Part shown: positions 33,601 through 45,600 of the stretch, in pieces
Position numbering within the stretch: the first letter of the stretch is position 1
How the letters are laid out: the number at the start of each line of letters is the position of its first letter
Source: Dendrolimus kikuchii
Taxonomy: Eukaryota; Arthropoda; Insecta; Lepidoptera; Lasiocampidae
Length of the DNA: 64,000 bases
Reading direction: 5' to 3'
Assembly (NCBI GenBank): GCA_019925095.2
Contig: JAHHIN020000030.1
Span: 7,285,501 to 7,349,500, forward strand
Position numbers and translations under genes: made by a program
The notes under the pieces: generated by a model
The model's input: only the letters and a program-made list of their open reading frames with translations
Databases searched by the model: none
What the model was told of the DNA's origin: nothing

Positions 33601-36600
33601 GTTTCCAAACATCCTGTACAAAGAAATATATTTTTCAAATTAAAAAAGAAATACTATTTCCTACTAGTAAACAAGTGGGTACTTTCTTTACTGCTACCAT
33701 TTGACCTATGTTTTCTGTACATGTAAGACTGTTTACATTTTAAATAGAAATATATTTTAAACTAGCTGATGCCTGCGACTTCATCTGCGTGGTGCGATTT
33801 TTTAACTATCCCACGGGAACTCTTTAATTTTTCGAGATAAAAACTATCCTATATGCTGACCAGGGATATAAGCTACCACCATACAAAATTTCATTTAAAT
33901 CAATTCAGTCGGTTCGGACATTAACTGGTACAAAGAGACAGACAAACAGAAACAGAAAATTTGAAAAAAATCTAAATTAGTTCTATTTCACTTCTTACAT
34001 CCCCTGACTCGGTTTATAGCATTTTTTCTCATTGTCTAGAAATTCGACCTCTACAGTTTTATTATATATATAGTTGTAAAAATTCTTACATGTACATAAA
34101 GCATAGGTCAAAAGGTAACAGTAAAGAAAGTACCCACCTGTGGTAAGCAATATGAGTACCTAATAATCTTAAGTGTTAGTTTTACCTTTCAATTGTATTT
34201 CTAGTTTTTATGTGGGCCTCATTGTATCTGATTTCTTGTGTAGTTGATGGGTTTAACAAAGGTGCAAGCAAGTCAGTAAAAATTGTGTTATATATTTGTA
34301 ATAGAAGTGACAATATAATATTGCCAACCTCTTAATATTGAGTTCAGTTTCAATGAATGGCACCATATACTCAAGAAAACTGAGTGATATTATAAAATGT
34401 CTGTAGTCCAGAACAGTATATTTGCCATACAATCTAGCAATAGCAGCAAATATATCTCCCACTATCTGCAACATGCCGTTGATAGGGATACACCAACAAA
34501 ATCAGCCACCGAATTTAGCATTGTCACCAATGCATAAAATCGTACAGTTAAGTAAAAGTTGATGCAATGGTGGACAGCCATTGTTTCTAAAAATAGAATT
34601 GAATATTATTTTAGGTCATCTAATTTTTAAAGCAATGTAAATATTATTATTAAACACTTTACCGCCTCGATTTCACTAACAAATGGCATTATTTCGTTCA
34701 AAACCATTTCAACGGATGTTTTGTTTATTCTAAACTTTGCAAGAAGTTTATTTTTGAGGACTCTGCTCTTTCTAGTTCGCCGTCACTACTATCCAAATCC
34801 CATAATTGAAGTAACATTTCAATCACTATCACCATCACTCGCAAATAACTCCATTATTACACAAGAATCTCTCAATATTGGGGGATCGCAAATAAAGATC
34901 GATTGAGGTCAAAAACGGATCTGTCAAAATTAGAGATCGTTTATTGAAAACGTGTAGCTGTCACTTTCATACAAGTGGCAATCCAAAAATGCCGGATCGC
35001 CCTCCCAACGATGGATTCGTAAAACGGATCGACGAAACGATCTGTGGATCGAATATTGAAATCACAAAAGTAGGAAATGGATTGAAAATATCGATTTTGG
35101 ATTAGAGATTAAAGATTGAGATTGCATATTGAAAGCCGCCTTAATTCAAAATAATAAGTTAGATACTTACTTACATGCAAATGATATAGTTAGGTTAATA
35201 AATACATGAAATAAATAAAGTTATGAAAAGAATGAGAACATATAATATTTTCAGAATCGTCGCAACTGGCGCTGACACCCTCGGTAACAATAATATCCAA
35301 GTACACCGCGTGGAGAATGGTCCTGGTATATATTTCGACCCGAAGGGGTCTGTCAAAATAATCAACGGTCAACTAAACATAATTATACCGATTGATATTT
35401 CATTTATTTACCCTCACTTAAATAATATACGCGATACACTGAACACAGTCAGCAATCTTTGTAACCACAGTAAAACGTTCAAATCTTTAGAGTGTGAGAA
35501 TATATTACAACTTCTCGAAGTCCGATTTGTAGACATGGTGAGAGATTATAACGCTATCTCGCATCTTGTTCCAAGGCGAACCAGACGGTCTGCTTGGTTT
35601 GGTGCTGTTGGAACCGTGTTTAAAAATCTATTCGGCACCATGAATGAAGATGACGCCATCCAATATAATAGAGCCATTAAGGAATTACAAGAGGGACAGA
35701 CGGACTTAGCACATTATGTTAAACAGGGTATAGTGTTAACATCCTCGACTCTTAATACTTTCAATAAATCCATCACTCAATTAATAAACAACGAAGAATC
35801 TTTAAATAACATCGTTGTGTTTCTAACTGATAATTTAAATAACTTGACTCAGGCTTCGGAAACCCTCACCATCAAAGTAAAAATTATGGAAATTGTAACA
35901 ATCCTAGAGAACAGCATCCTGACTTTATCGTTTAAGCTGGAAGACTTATCCAATGGTCTCATGTTTAGCAAAAAATAATGTTCTATACCCAGCTATCTAT
36001 TCGCCTAAAGAACTCTTTGATAACTTGAACACTAATTATAGGTTTTTACCAAGTTCTAAGGAACTGCCGGTACCATTAGAAATAAACAATGTGCACATTC
36101 TCATGGAACTCTCTAATATAAACTCATTTTATGTAGATGGTAAAATTGTATTTGTTGTCAAAATACCGTTAGTTAATCCTTTAGACTTTAATCTTTATCA
36201 CGTATTACCATTACCTATACTTTTAAATAATGATACATATATGATGATTGTACCTAATACTATATACATTGGATTTTCTAGAGATAAAGCTCAATACTGC
36301 CATATAGAAAATATACGAAATTGTAAATCTGTGGGACAAAATTATATTTGTGATAAAACTTATATCTTATCCAGTGTCGTTCACCCCACTTGTGAGAGTG
36401 AAATAGTTTCCAAAACAATATCCGGTTTACCTACGGTATGTCCTACAAAACTCATATCAGGTAATATAGAGATCTGGCAGGAACTCGAAGAAAACAGATG
36501 GATTTTTGTTATCTCCAGGAAGTCCAAATTCACATTAGACTGTCCAGATGAGAATGTTCAAGAAACAAATGTATTTGGGTCAGGTATTATCGAAATACCT

Positions 36601-39600
36601 ATCGGGTGTACTGGCTGCTGTCGTGGAATAGAATTACAGTCAAAGGAGATTGTAAAGATAAATGTAACCCATGCTAATGTAGATTTTAATATCATAAAAA
36701 TGTATAACATCAGCGAACCACAACTTTTAAACACAACTTCAATTCCAAAATTAAATATAAAATCCTCCAACTTTGAATCTCTTCTGAAACATAAAGAAAG
36801 CTTTGATTCGCTGAATAATAAACTAGAAAATTTCATAAAAAGGCCTCAGGCTACTACTTACCAACACTTTTATATACCTACTGTAATTTACTGTATTTTA
36901 ATTATAAGTTTAATTTTAGGTTACAAGTATTATAAGTATTGTAAGGTTAGGTCTTGCGAGGTCTCCACATCACCTTCCTCAGATGCTATCCCAGAGCCAG
37001 CCCCTACTGAAGTAGAACTCACCTCCGCTCCTAGACTCAGAATTAACCCCTGAAACTTAACACAAAAGTGACAAAGTTTCATCTTGTTGGGGGGGTTGTT
37101 ATATCCCTAAACCGTATCCTAAAATGCTGACGGGATGCTTCCTCAGCATCCCGTACTTGTCATCCGACTGCTCCACACAGATCGAGTCAGTTCGGATCGC
37201 GCTACCCTTAGAGTTAGACATATATTTTATTATCCTACATTTTTGATTAAATAAGTTGTACTCCTTCGTGTTTAATAAATAAATCTTTTTTTAAAAAGAC
37301 TATTCTTTTAACCGGTACAACAGAACGAAACAAACAAACAAATATTCAAATCGGTCAAGCTATTTTTCTTAATTAAAATAATTTAAGTGTTAATCTGCAT
37401 ATCATGTTAATGTTCACCTCTCCTACATTAAGCTAGCTTTCGAAGATGAATTCTAGCAAAACAGGTGGTAGGGCATTTGCCCGTCTGGATGGCTACCACC
37501 CCTGGTGTAGAGTATGCCGCCGTAACAACCTTGTGTTGTGTTCCGGCATTAGTGACCAGGTTCCAGTCTCCCTTAAGAGAGCAGCAGCGCATTTGTAGCA
37601 CCTTTGGTATGGCAAATGTCCATAGGCGATGGTAACCGCTTTCCATCAAGTGGGCCGTCTGCCTGTCTGCTGAACTCCTGCAATAAAAAAAAATCTATTA
37701 TATTTCTGTCGGGCGCTCTGATAACACTTACATGATTTTAATCTTTAATTAATATGTGTTTTGTTTTTATATGTGTATTTTCTATGGATTAAATAGTTAT
37801 CTGTCTGTGTTTTGTTTTTTTTTTAATCACCCTTATTCGGTCGCTGTCACCAGGTGCACATGTATTTTTACTCTAGGAGTAAATTCCAGTCGAGCGTCGA
37901 AGCTAGGGTTACTATCCGTCCGGGTTTCCCTGGATTTGTCCTAGTTTAGAGGGCGTCTGGGGAGCGTCCGGGCGGTCAAATATAATAATGTAGTAAAACT
38001 CTTACGAGCCAGTAGACGGCGCTGTGCAATAATTGAGGTTGCAAACGATTCCCGAAACGTACAAAGAATATATACAAATTTCCAACGATAATAGATGGGC
38101 CTCGGCCTGCGAGGAACAATAGCCTCGCTGGAAGATCTGCCTTTAAGACAGAGAAGCATGTCATCTCGCTCGTCCACCCTAGTCGGGACATCCCTACAAT
38201 AATAAACTCACCTTTGTCAACGTTCCTCCAATTAACAGTGACGTAATTGTCCCTGTCGTAGCGATTGGACATCATCGGGACTCCAAGGACCCGCAGCAGT
38301 ACGTTCAGGGTGTGAGACACGTGGCCCGGGGCGCCGCGGCACATCGACGACAGCGATACCGTCTAAAAACATTCATCTTCTATACATACACAAAAAACAA
38401 TTGCTTGTAAAAGTTTTAGCCAGACTAACGAACACTTGAGTCTGGCTAAAACTCAAACATCGATTTTCATGAAAAGTTGCCGGACCAGTAGTAAACGTTC
38501 ATAGGGGATAATAAACACTGTCTATCAGATAGGCAGTCTGAAAATCTATAATATTATAAAATTCTAAACATGCCGTGTCTTCTGTATGTTGAAGCTATTA
38601 AAAAAAACAACTGGAATCCCTATTGATATTATAAATGCGAAAGTAACTCTGTCTGTCTGTCTGTCTGTCTTCCGTTTTCACGTAAAAACTACTGGACCGA
38701 TTTGGCTGAAACTCAGTATATATATTTTTTCGATGCCGAGAATGAACATAGGATACTTTTTATCCCGGAAAATGGGATAGTTTCCGGGATAAAAGTATAT
38801 TTGTATCTCTGTTTGTTATCCTTTTTGGAAAGACTATTGGACCGATTTGGCTGATACTAGGTACATATGTAATTTGAATACCGAGAGAGGCCAAGGGATA
38901 CTTTTCATCCCGGATACTGGGATAGATTTTGGGATAGATTTATGTAAAGTTTCTCCCGGAAACTAGGATAGGTTTTTTATTTGTGGTTTGCCATTTTCGT
39001 CATTTTTTTTATTTTGGTCAATTTGGTAGTTTTGGTAGTTATGGTAGTTTTGGTTGGTAGTTTTGCTATTTTCGGTAGTTTATGCTGGTAGTTTTGGTAG
39101 TTTCGGTTGTTTTGGTAGTTGTGGTAGTTTTGTTTTGTAGATTTGGTAGTTTCGGTAGATTTGATAGTTGTGGTAGTTTTGGTAGTTGTGGTAGTTTTGG
39201 TTTGTAGATTTGATAGTTATGGTAGTTTTGGTTGGTAGATTCGGTTATTTTGGTAGTTGTGGTAGTTTTGATAGTTGTGGTAGTTTTGGTTGGTAGATTC
39301 GGTATATTCGGTTGTTTTGGTAGTTGCGGTAGTTTTGATAGTTATGGTAGTTTTGGCAGTTGTGGTAGTTGTGGTAGTTTTGGTAGTTGTGGTAGTTTTG
39401 TTAGTTGTGGTGGTTTTGGTAGTTGTGGTAGTTTTGATTGGTAGATTTGGTAATTGTGGTAGTTTAGGTAGTTTTGTAGTGGTGGTTTTGGTAGTTGTGG
39501 TAGTTTTGGTTGGTAGATTTAGTAGTTTCGGTAGTTTTAGTACGTTTGGTAGTTTTGGTCGTTTATGTAGTTTACACAATATTTAGTTATATAAATAAAA

Positions 39601-42600
39601 CTAGAACGGGTTGAAATAGGGTATTAAAGTTTGTATGGGGAACCAATCATTTATCAAGTTTATAGATATAAAAATTCATAATCTTTATAAAAATGCGACT
39701 TTCACTCGATCTGTCTGTTTGAATACCGAAAATGGATATAGATACTATTCATCCCGGTAGATGGGATAGTTTGCGATATAAAATGAAGTAAATCTTCCGA
39801 GGGCAAATAGCACCGACATAAAAATATAATACAATATATCCTGTATTAACGCCTGCTCTTAAAACAAGAGGTACGCACTAGAGTTTGACGCGCGGCGGAG
39901 CCGCGGGATAAACTCTAGTACACTATAAACGATGAAAAACACGATACAGTTTGTTTTAGATTTATTATCTGTTTGTTTGTTCGGGATTCACATAAAAACT
40001 AGTGGGCCGATTTTGATACGGTTTTCGCTGATCGACAGCAAAATCTTAAGACTTAATATCTGCGCTACTTTTTATCCTGGGAATCCGGCGGGAATTTTCC
40101 TGGAAATGATTCAAGATGGTTAGAATAAATAAATAATTTATTTTCGCTGGTCGATAGTAAATTTTATGTAATAAAATGCATGATAGCGGTTTGTAATTGT
40201 TCGGTTTGTTACAACCCTATTCGGTAAGCACTTATTGCTGAGTCGAACAGTTCATTAACATCGGTTTCCAAAAAGTCGATCAGCAGTAATTGCCTATAAA
40301 TACCAAATCTTTTTCCAAATTCACAGAGTTCTCTTGGTTATTGGCCACAGCTCTACAGCTACGGACCTGGTTTATGCCTGCCGGCTGAATTGTCTATACT
40401 AATACCATATCGGTCTGGTAGACCTTTGAGGTCCCGTATATTGAGACTCCAAGTCACCTTTTATTTGTAATAGTGACATAAAAAGGGTCCTCATAGGCAA
40501 AAAGTGTTTTGTTTTTAAACATATAAGTACTCGGAACTAACAGGTTGCATAAAAATTAGCTTGTTACGACACAGTTTTCACTAAAACAATATCTTACATT
40601 CTTTATCTTTGCTGCGGTACTTTGTGTCCCGGGAATCCCGAGGGATTTTATCCGTGCAGGAACGGAGAAAGAATACAATTTCCTGCGGCCGGGCGGCCTA
40701 TCGTAAGAGGCGACAAAACAACCCACAGCCAGATGGTAGGGCATTTGCCCGAATGGATGGCTACCACCACTGGTCTGAAGTATGTCGCCATAACGACCTT
40801 GAGCTGTGTTCCGGCATCAGTGGCCAGGTTCCAGTCTCCCTTAAGAGAGCAAAAGCGCATTTGTGGCACCTTTGGTGTTGCAAATGTCTAGAGGCGATAG
40901 TAACCGCTTTTCAACAAGTGGGCCGTTTGCCTGTCTGCTGAACTCATGCAATAAAAAAAAGGATTTTCAAGTCAAGCGTGGACGAAATTGCGGGCATATC
41001 CTAGTTTTAAAAAATCTTGAAAACCTGATTGCCCTCTTTAAAGCCAAGATACGGCATTTCCTCCCCGTCAGACGAGAGCCAGAGTAAACTTCTCGGCTTG
41101 AGGATCCTATCTCTTCTAACTTCTTGAAAGACGAGGCATGTTGCCATCTCAATTGTGTTCATAGCGTATCTAAGAAGAACGTGATCTTGTGAATCGCCTG
41201 TAAAGAGGATTTTTTCATTTACACATTCGAGTAGGTTCTATATAAATTTCGTTGGTATTAGATCTTGTATTTCAAAGATACATACATAACTTCACGCCAG
41301 TTCCCTTGCGGGGTAGGCACGAACAACAGAACGCCATTCAGGCTTATTCTTACACAACCCACTTGCTTCTTTGATGCGAATGTATCTCTGATTTTAGTTT
41401 GTGGAACTTACGTAATTTCTCCTCAACACCGTACATGACAACAGCCATTCGCCACATCTTGTCAGCATAGAACTCTTCGTTGTCAGCACTCATCTGAAGA
41501 CCGCTGAATCTCCGACTCTCGGCAGCTGGATGCTGTGCCAATTGCCCACATAGCTCGTGGTAATGGGCATTTATGTAGTTCCTGTCAGTCGGTGATAGGA
41601 GAGTGGGACGTGAAGGATCTACGTGCTGAGATTTTTTTTTATATTGTATGCTTACAGAATTAATTTGAAGCATTTTCTATTTTAAATGTAAGTGCACAAT
41701 AGATATGGACGCTACAGGGGCGGATCTAAGGGGGGCAAGCCGGGCCCATGCCCTGGGCGGCCAATTCAAACTTCGTAGACAAATACACACGCAACTTTGG
41801 CTATGTTCCATTAGGGACTCACACCGTCCATGTTCACGACCTCGATTTATCCCGTTCCACTTGTTTGGCAGCGTTACTATTGTAAACCCAAGCTATTCGA
41901 CCCACCTCTTGACATGGGTCGATGTGAGCGTTGTGTGATCGAAAATTATGACGTAATTAGTGACGGTTTTCGCCACGACCACAAAGACCGCGGTCGCCAG
42001 GTGGAACGGCTAACTGAGCATTTTGGGTGTTGTGAGCTACTAATTGAACGACCTGTTTGACAACTGGGACGTCCCGTACTTTAACCCTTTAGCCCACTAT
42101 TAGCACATATGTGTCCGCGATGAGAGTGCAGATCGCGTTTGTGCACGTGATCGTTAATTGTGTTGTTGTCTCACTCTGTTTGTATAGGAGTTGTATGATT
42201 TGTATGAAATGGGTATATTTTCTTGGTATATTACGAGATAGTGATAGTGTTAGTGTTGCGGATTTTTGGTATATCGATAATTGTCTTAAGGGTTAAGCAC
42301 ATAAATTACTTTTCGCGGGACGTGTAGGCAAAGGTTAAAAGCCGCAGACGCACGCGTGTCCATCAGTGGGCGACTGATGGTTGAAATAATGATGATGATT
42401 AAGGCAAAAATATAGGCGAGCGGGGGCGGCACTTTTCCGTTTTTGCCCCCCTACCCCTCCCTCGAAAAAATTTAAGATCTCGCGCGCCACGTTGACAAAC
42501 GGCGGCAGATTTTCAGTGGGCGGTGACGCGGCGCCGGAGGCGTGATAATTTGACTTTAAGTTACTGTATTTAAATGCACAGTATGCTTATTTGACGGCCT

Positions 42601-45600
42601 CTGTGGTTGAGCGGGCTAAGCCTTTGCCGGCGTACCTCACTGCAACGCAGAGGTTCCGGGTTCGATTCCTGGTATAGTAAATTTCGGAAACGTATTTTCT
42701 CCGTTATTTACTATGGTCTGGGTGTCTGGGATCGGCCCCAGAGTAGTCCGTTGTATATTACCCATAACACAAGCGTAACTTGCTTAATTTGGGCATATAC
42801 AATGTGTGTGTTTGTCTGCCGATTATTATTATTATTATTATTATTAAGGTGGCCCAAAAAAAACCGAGTATTTTTTTGAGTCTCGAGTGAAAAAATGTTA
42901 GTATTCCCTCCTATTGGTCTTAGCGTGACGATATATAGGCTACGTTCCATTAGGGACTCACAACGACCACGTTCACCACCGAGATTTTTCCCATTCCACT
43001 TGCTTCGCGGCGTTACAATGGTAAAACCAAGTGGCACGGCTATTCGACCCACCTCTTGACATGGGTCGTTGTGAGCGTCGTGTGATCCAAAATGATGACG
43101 TCATTAGTGACGTTTTCGCCACGACCACAAAGACCGCGGTCGCCTTGTGGAACGGCTAACGGAGCGTTTTGGGCGTTGTGAGCTACTAATGGAACGCCCT
43201 GATAGCCTACAGCCTTCCTCGATAGTTCCTGAGATTAGCGCGTTCAATAAAACAAACAAACTCTTCAGCTTTATGTATTTGTAGACGGTTCACTGAAACG
43301 TCACTGTCATACTGTCTAGAGTGATATGTTGTCAATATCACTCTCGCGGAGCGTCGTAACTACGGAAGCGGGGCGGCGGGAAGAAGGAAGAGATAACCTA
43401 ATAACCTCCTCCAGAGAATCGTCGCCAGCGCACCAAGTATTCGACGAACTGCGATTCATAGCCTTAATCAAAGTGAATTATAACGTAATCAGTGTTAATA
43501 TCAAGAGAGATGATTGTTTCATAAATATACCCACATTTTTTTTTTTTGGTTTTGAGGCGAGGGAAAATGCTTAACCGATTTACGCACAAACTGGGTCGTT
43601 GCTAGGGGAACGACACGCGTCGGTCGGGGGCGATAACACTGCAGCAATAGTATGCTCTTGGCAGCGCTCCGTCCGCGATCGACGTCACAGAATAGTGTGG
43701 AAGACTCCGAGCGTTGCTGCACGGGCGAGCAACCCCAATACTCACTAAAAACCCCCTCCTCCCTGACGACCCTGCGCTTTGAATGTGTTGGAAAGGCTGA
43801 GATTTAGAACATAGTTACGCCCAGCCGATCCAGCGCAATAAAGTGCCTGGAGTGTGCCCTGGGAGAACACACCCCACTTCGTTGTGCGGGGGTAGAAGGT
43901 CCTTTGCTCTTCCTAGCAAGCTAAAGGCCCCCCGCGGTAAACGGAACCTAACTCAGGGAGGGAAGTAATGCGCGTACCTGCCTCTCCGGGTGCCAGCTGA
44001 AGGCCGGCGACCTCGAGAAGACGCATTGGCACGCGCTGCAGGACTTCTCTCCCTGTCTCGTTCTGCGGCCTCCTTGAGTGACATTACTGTCTCGCAAAAA
44101 GTAACCGCAGCCCCCCAATTGTCGCTGCTCTGCAGCATGGCCTTGACCAAGTCGCAGAGCGAGTCAACTGGACCTACGTGCGTCTCAAGTTCGAAACGCT
44201 GCGGCGCCCATGCGGCGCACTCGACTAGCGTGTGTAACGCCGTGTCGAGCGCGCCGCACTGGCGGCAGTCCGGGGAAGGCAAGCAGCCCACAATGCGACA
44301 CAGATACTTATCGAAACATCCGTGTCCGGTAAGTATCTGTGTCGTCCTGAAGGTCAGGGTGCCGCTGGTACGGTTGACCCATTCCGTCAGCTGTGGCCTG
44401 ATTGCATCCACCGTGTAGCCGCCATAGGCCGCAGGGTTGTCGAGCTCTTGAGACCAGACGGCGATCATGGAGGCGGTTTCCCGCTTCCTGATCGCCTCGA
44501 TTTCGACCTGACAGAAGGTCAGGCCTCTAGCTAGGGCATCCTGCCGGGTGCGGCGCACCACTGTCAGGACGTCCGCCTGGAGATGCCAGGGCGGATCGCC
44601 TGCCAGGAGGGTGGCCGCCGTCCGCGACACTGTGCGATACCCCCGTATGGTCCTCACGGCCAGAACCTGCTGCGCCCGTTGCAGCAGGGTTCTGTTGTGG
44701 CGGTGAAGTGCAATGGACCAGACGGGTGCACCGTACAGTGCCATACTCCTCAGGATGCCAGAGTAAAGTTTCCGCGTCGCACCTCCCGGGCCCCCTACGT
44801 TGGGAAGCAGCCTCGAGAGTGCGCCCGCGGATTTGACGAGTTTGGGAACTAGCTGCTCAAAGTGCGCTTTGAACAGCCATTTCCCATCGAGAACTAGCCC
44901 CAGATATTTCATCTGGGGCCCTACTCTAATGGCCACCCCTTGGACCGAAACGGTCAAGTCCGCGGGGGGATTGCGAAATTTCCTATGGAACATGATGGCC
45001 TCCGTTTTCGCGGGGGAGACCCTCAAGCCCAGCCTAGCTATTCGATCTACGACAATCGCCAACCCGGCGTTAGCGACGTCCACGGATTCCGCAAATGACG
45101 CAGCGCGTGCCGTGAGTAGGGTGTCGTCCGCAAAGCAGATCAGCCCTACCCCGGGTAGGACCGGAACCCGAAGGATCCAGTCATAACCTACGTTCCAAAG
45201 AATCGGCCCGAGGACCGACCCCTGTGGAACGCCGCACGCGACGCGTCGACGACCTACCTCGGGATTGCCGGACTCACCGCCCTCCCAAAGGATATGTCGA
45301 TCCTGCAGGTACGCGCCCAACAGCCTCGTGAGGTACGGGGGGACTCCATGCGCGCGGAGCCCCTCCCTGATCGTCTCATGAGGGAGGCTGTTAAAGGCGT
45401 TCGCTATGTCTAGCGACACCGCAAGAACGACATCCTTCGCTTGGACGGCTTCGTCCGTTGACGTTCGCAGCGTCTCGAAGGCGTCCATCGTGGAGCGCCT
45501 CCGCCGAAACCCGAACTGCGTTTCTGAAAGCCCCGGCTCCACAGCGTCGAGATGCTTCACGAGCCGCTCCGCCAAGATCTTTTCGAAGACCTTAGCGACC

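Larger units (their letters stand above)
31675..35154. mobile_element. Harbinger-type DNA element inserted in the LTR element, degraded
   Basis: CTTTCAATAT marks both ends (about 31680 and, inverted, 35140-35149). GATCG-rich subterminal motifs occur at both sides (31690-31750 and 34880-35060). It contains a decayed transposase on the minus strand (34260-34862) and a nested Helitron. Exact ends and the TTA target duplication are not settled. Confidence 0.55.
25580..37322 (+). mobile_element. Errantivirus-type (gypsy) LTR element with gag, pol and env, degraded
   Basis: Two nearly identical LTRs (25580-25806 and 37097-37322) bracket a leader, gag, pol (protease, RT, RNase H), a truncated integrase and an env gene, in the errantivirus order. 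The LTRs differ at about two or three positions, so the insertion is young. Pol and integrase are out of frame with each other, integrase is cut by a Harbinger-type element, and env has a frameshift. I find no 4 bp target duplication: the left flank is tagt and the right flank gaac. Confidence 0.9.

Noticed and set aside
39217..39586. Val/Gly- and Thr/Lys-rich ORFs in 39.2-39.6 kb
   Set aside because: Products of the GT minisatellite in two frames and the opposite strand.
42603..42670. Functional tRNA gene
   Set aside because: A and B boxes are present but there is no cloverleaf with acceptor stem; a second dispersed copy and an (ATT)n tail show it is a SINE.
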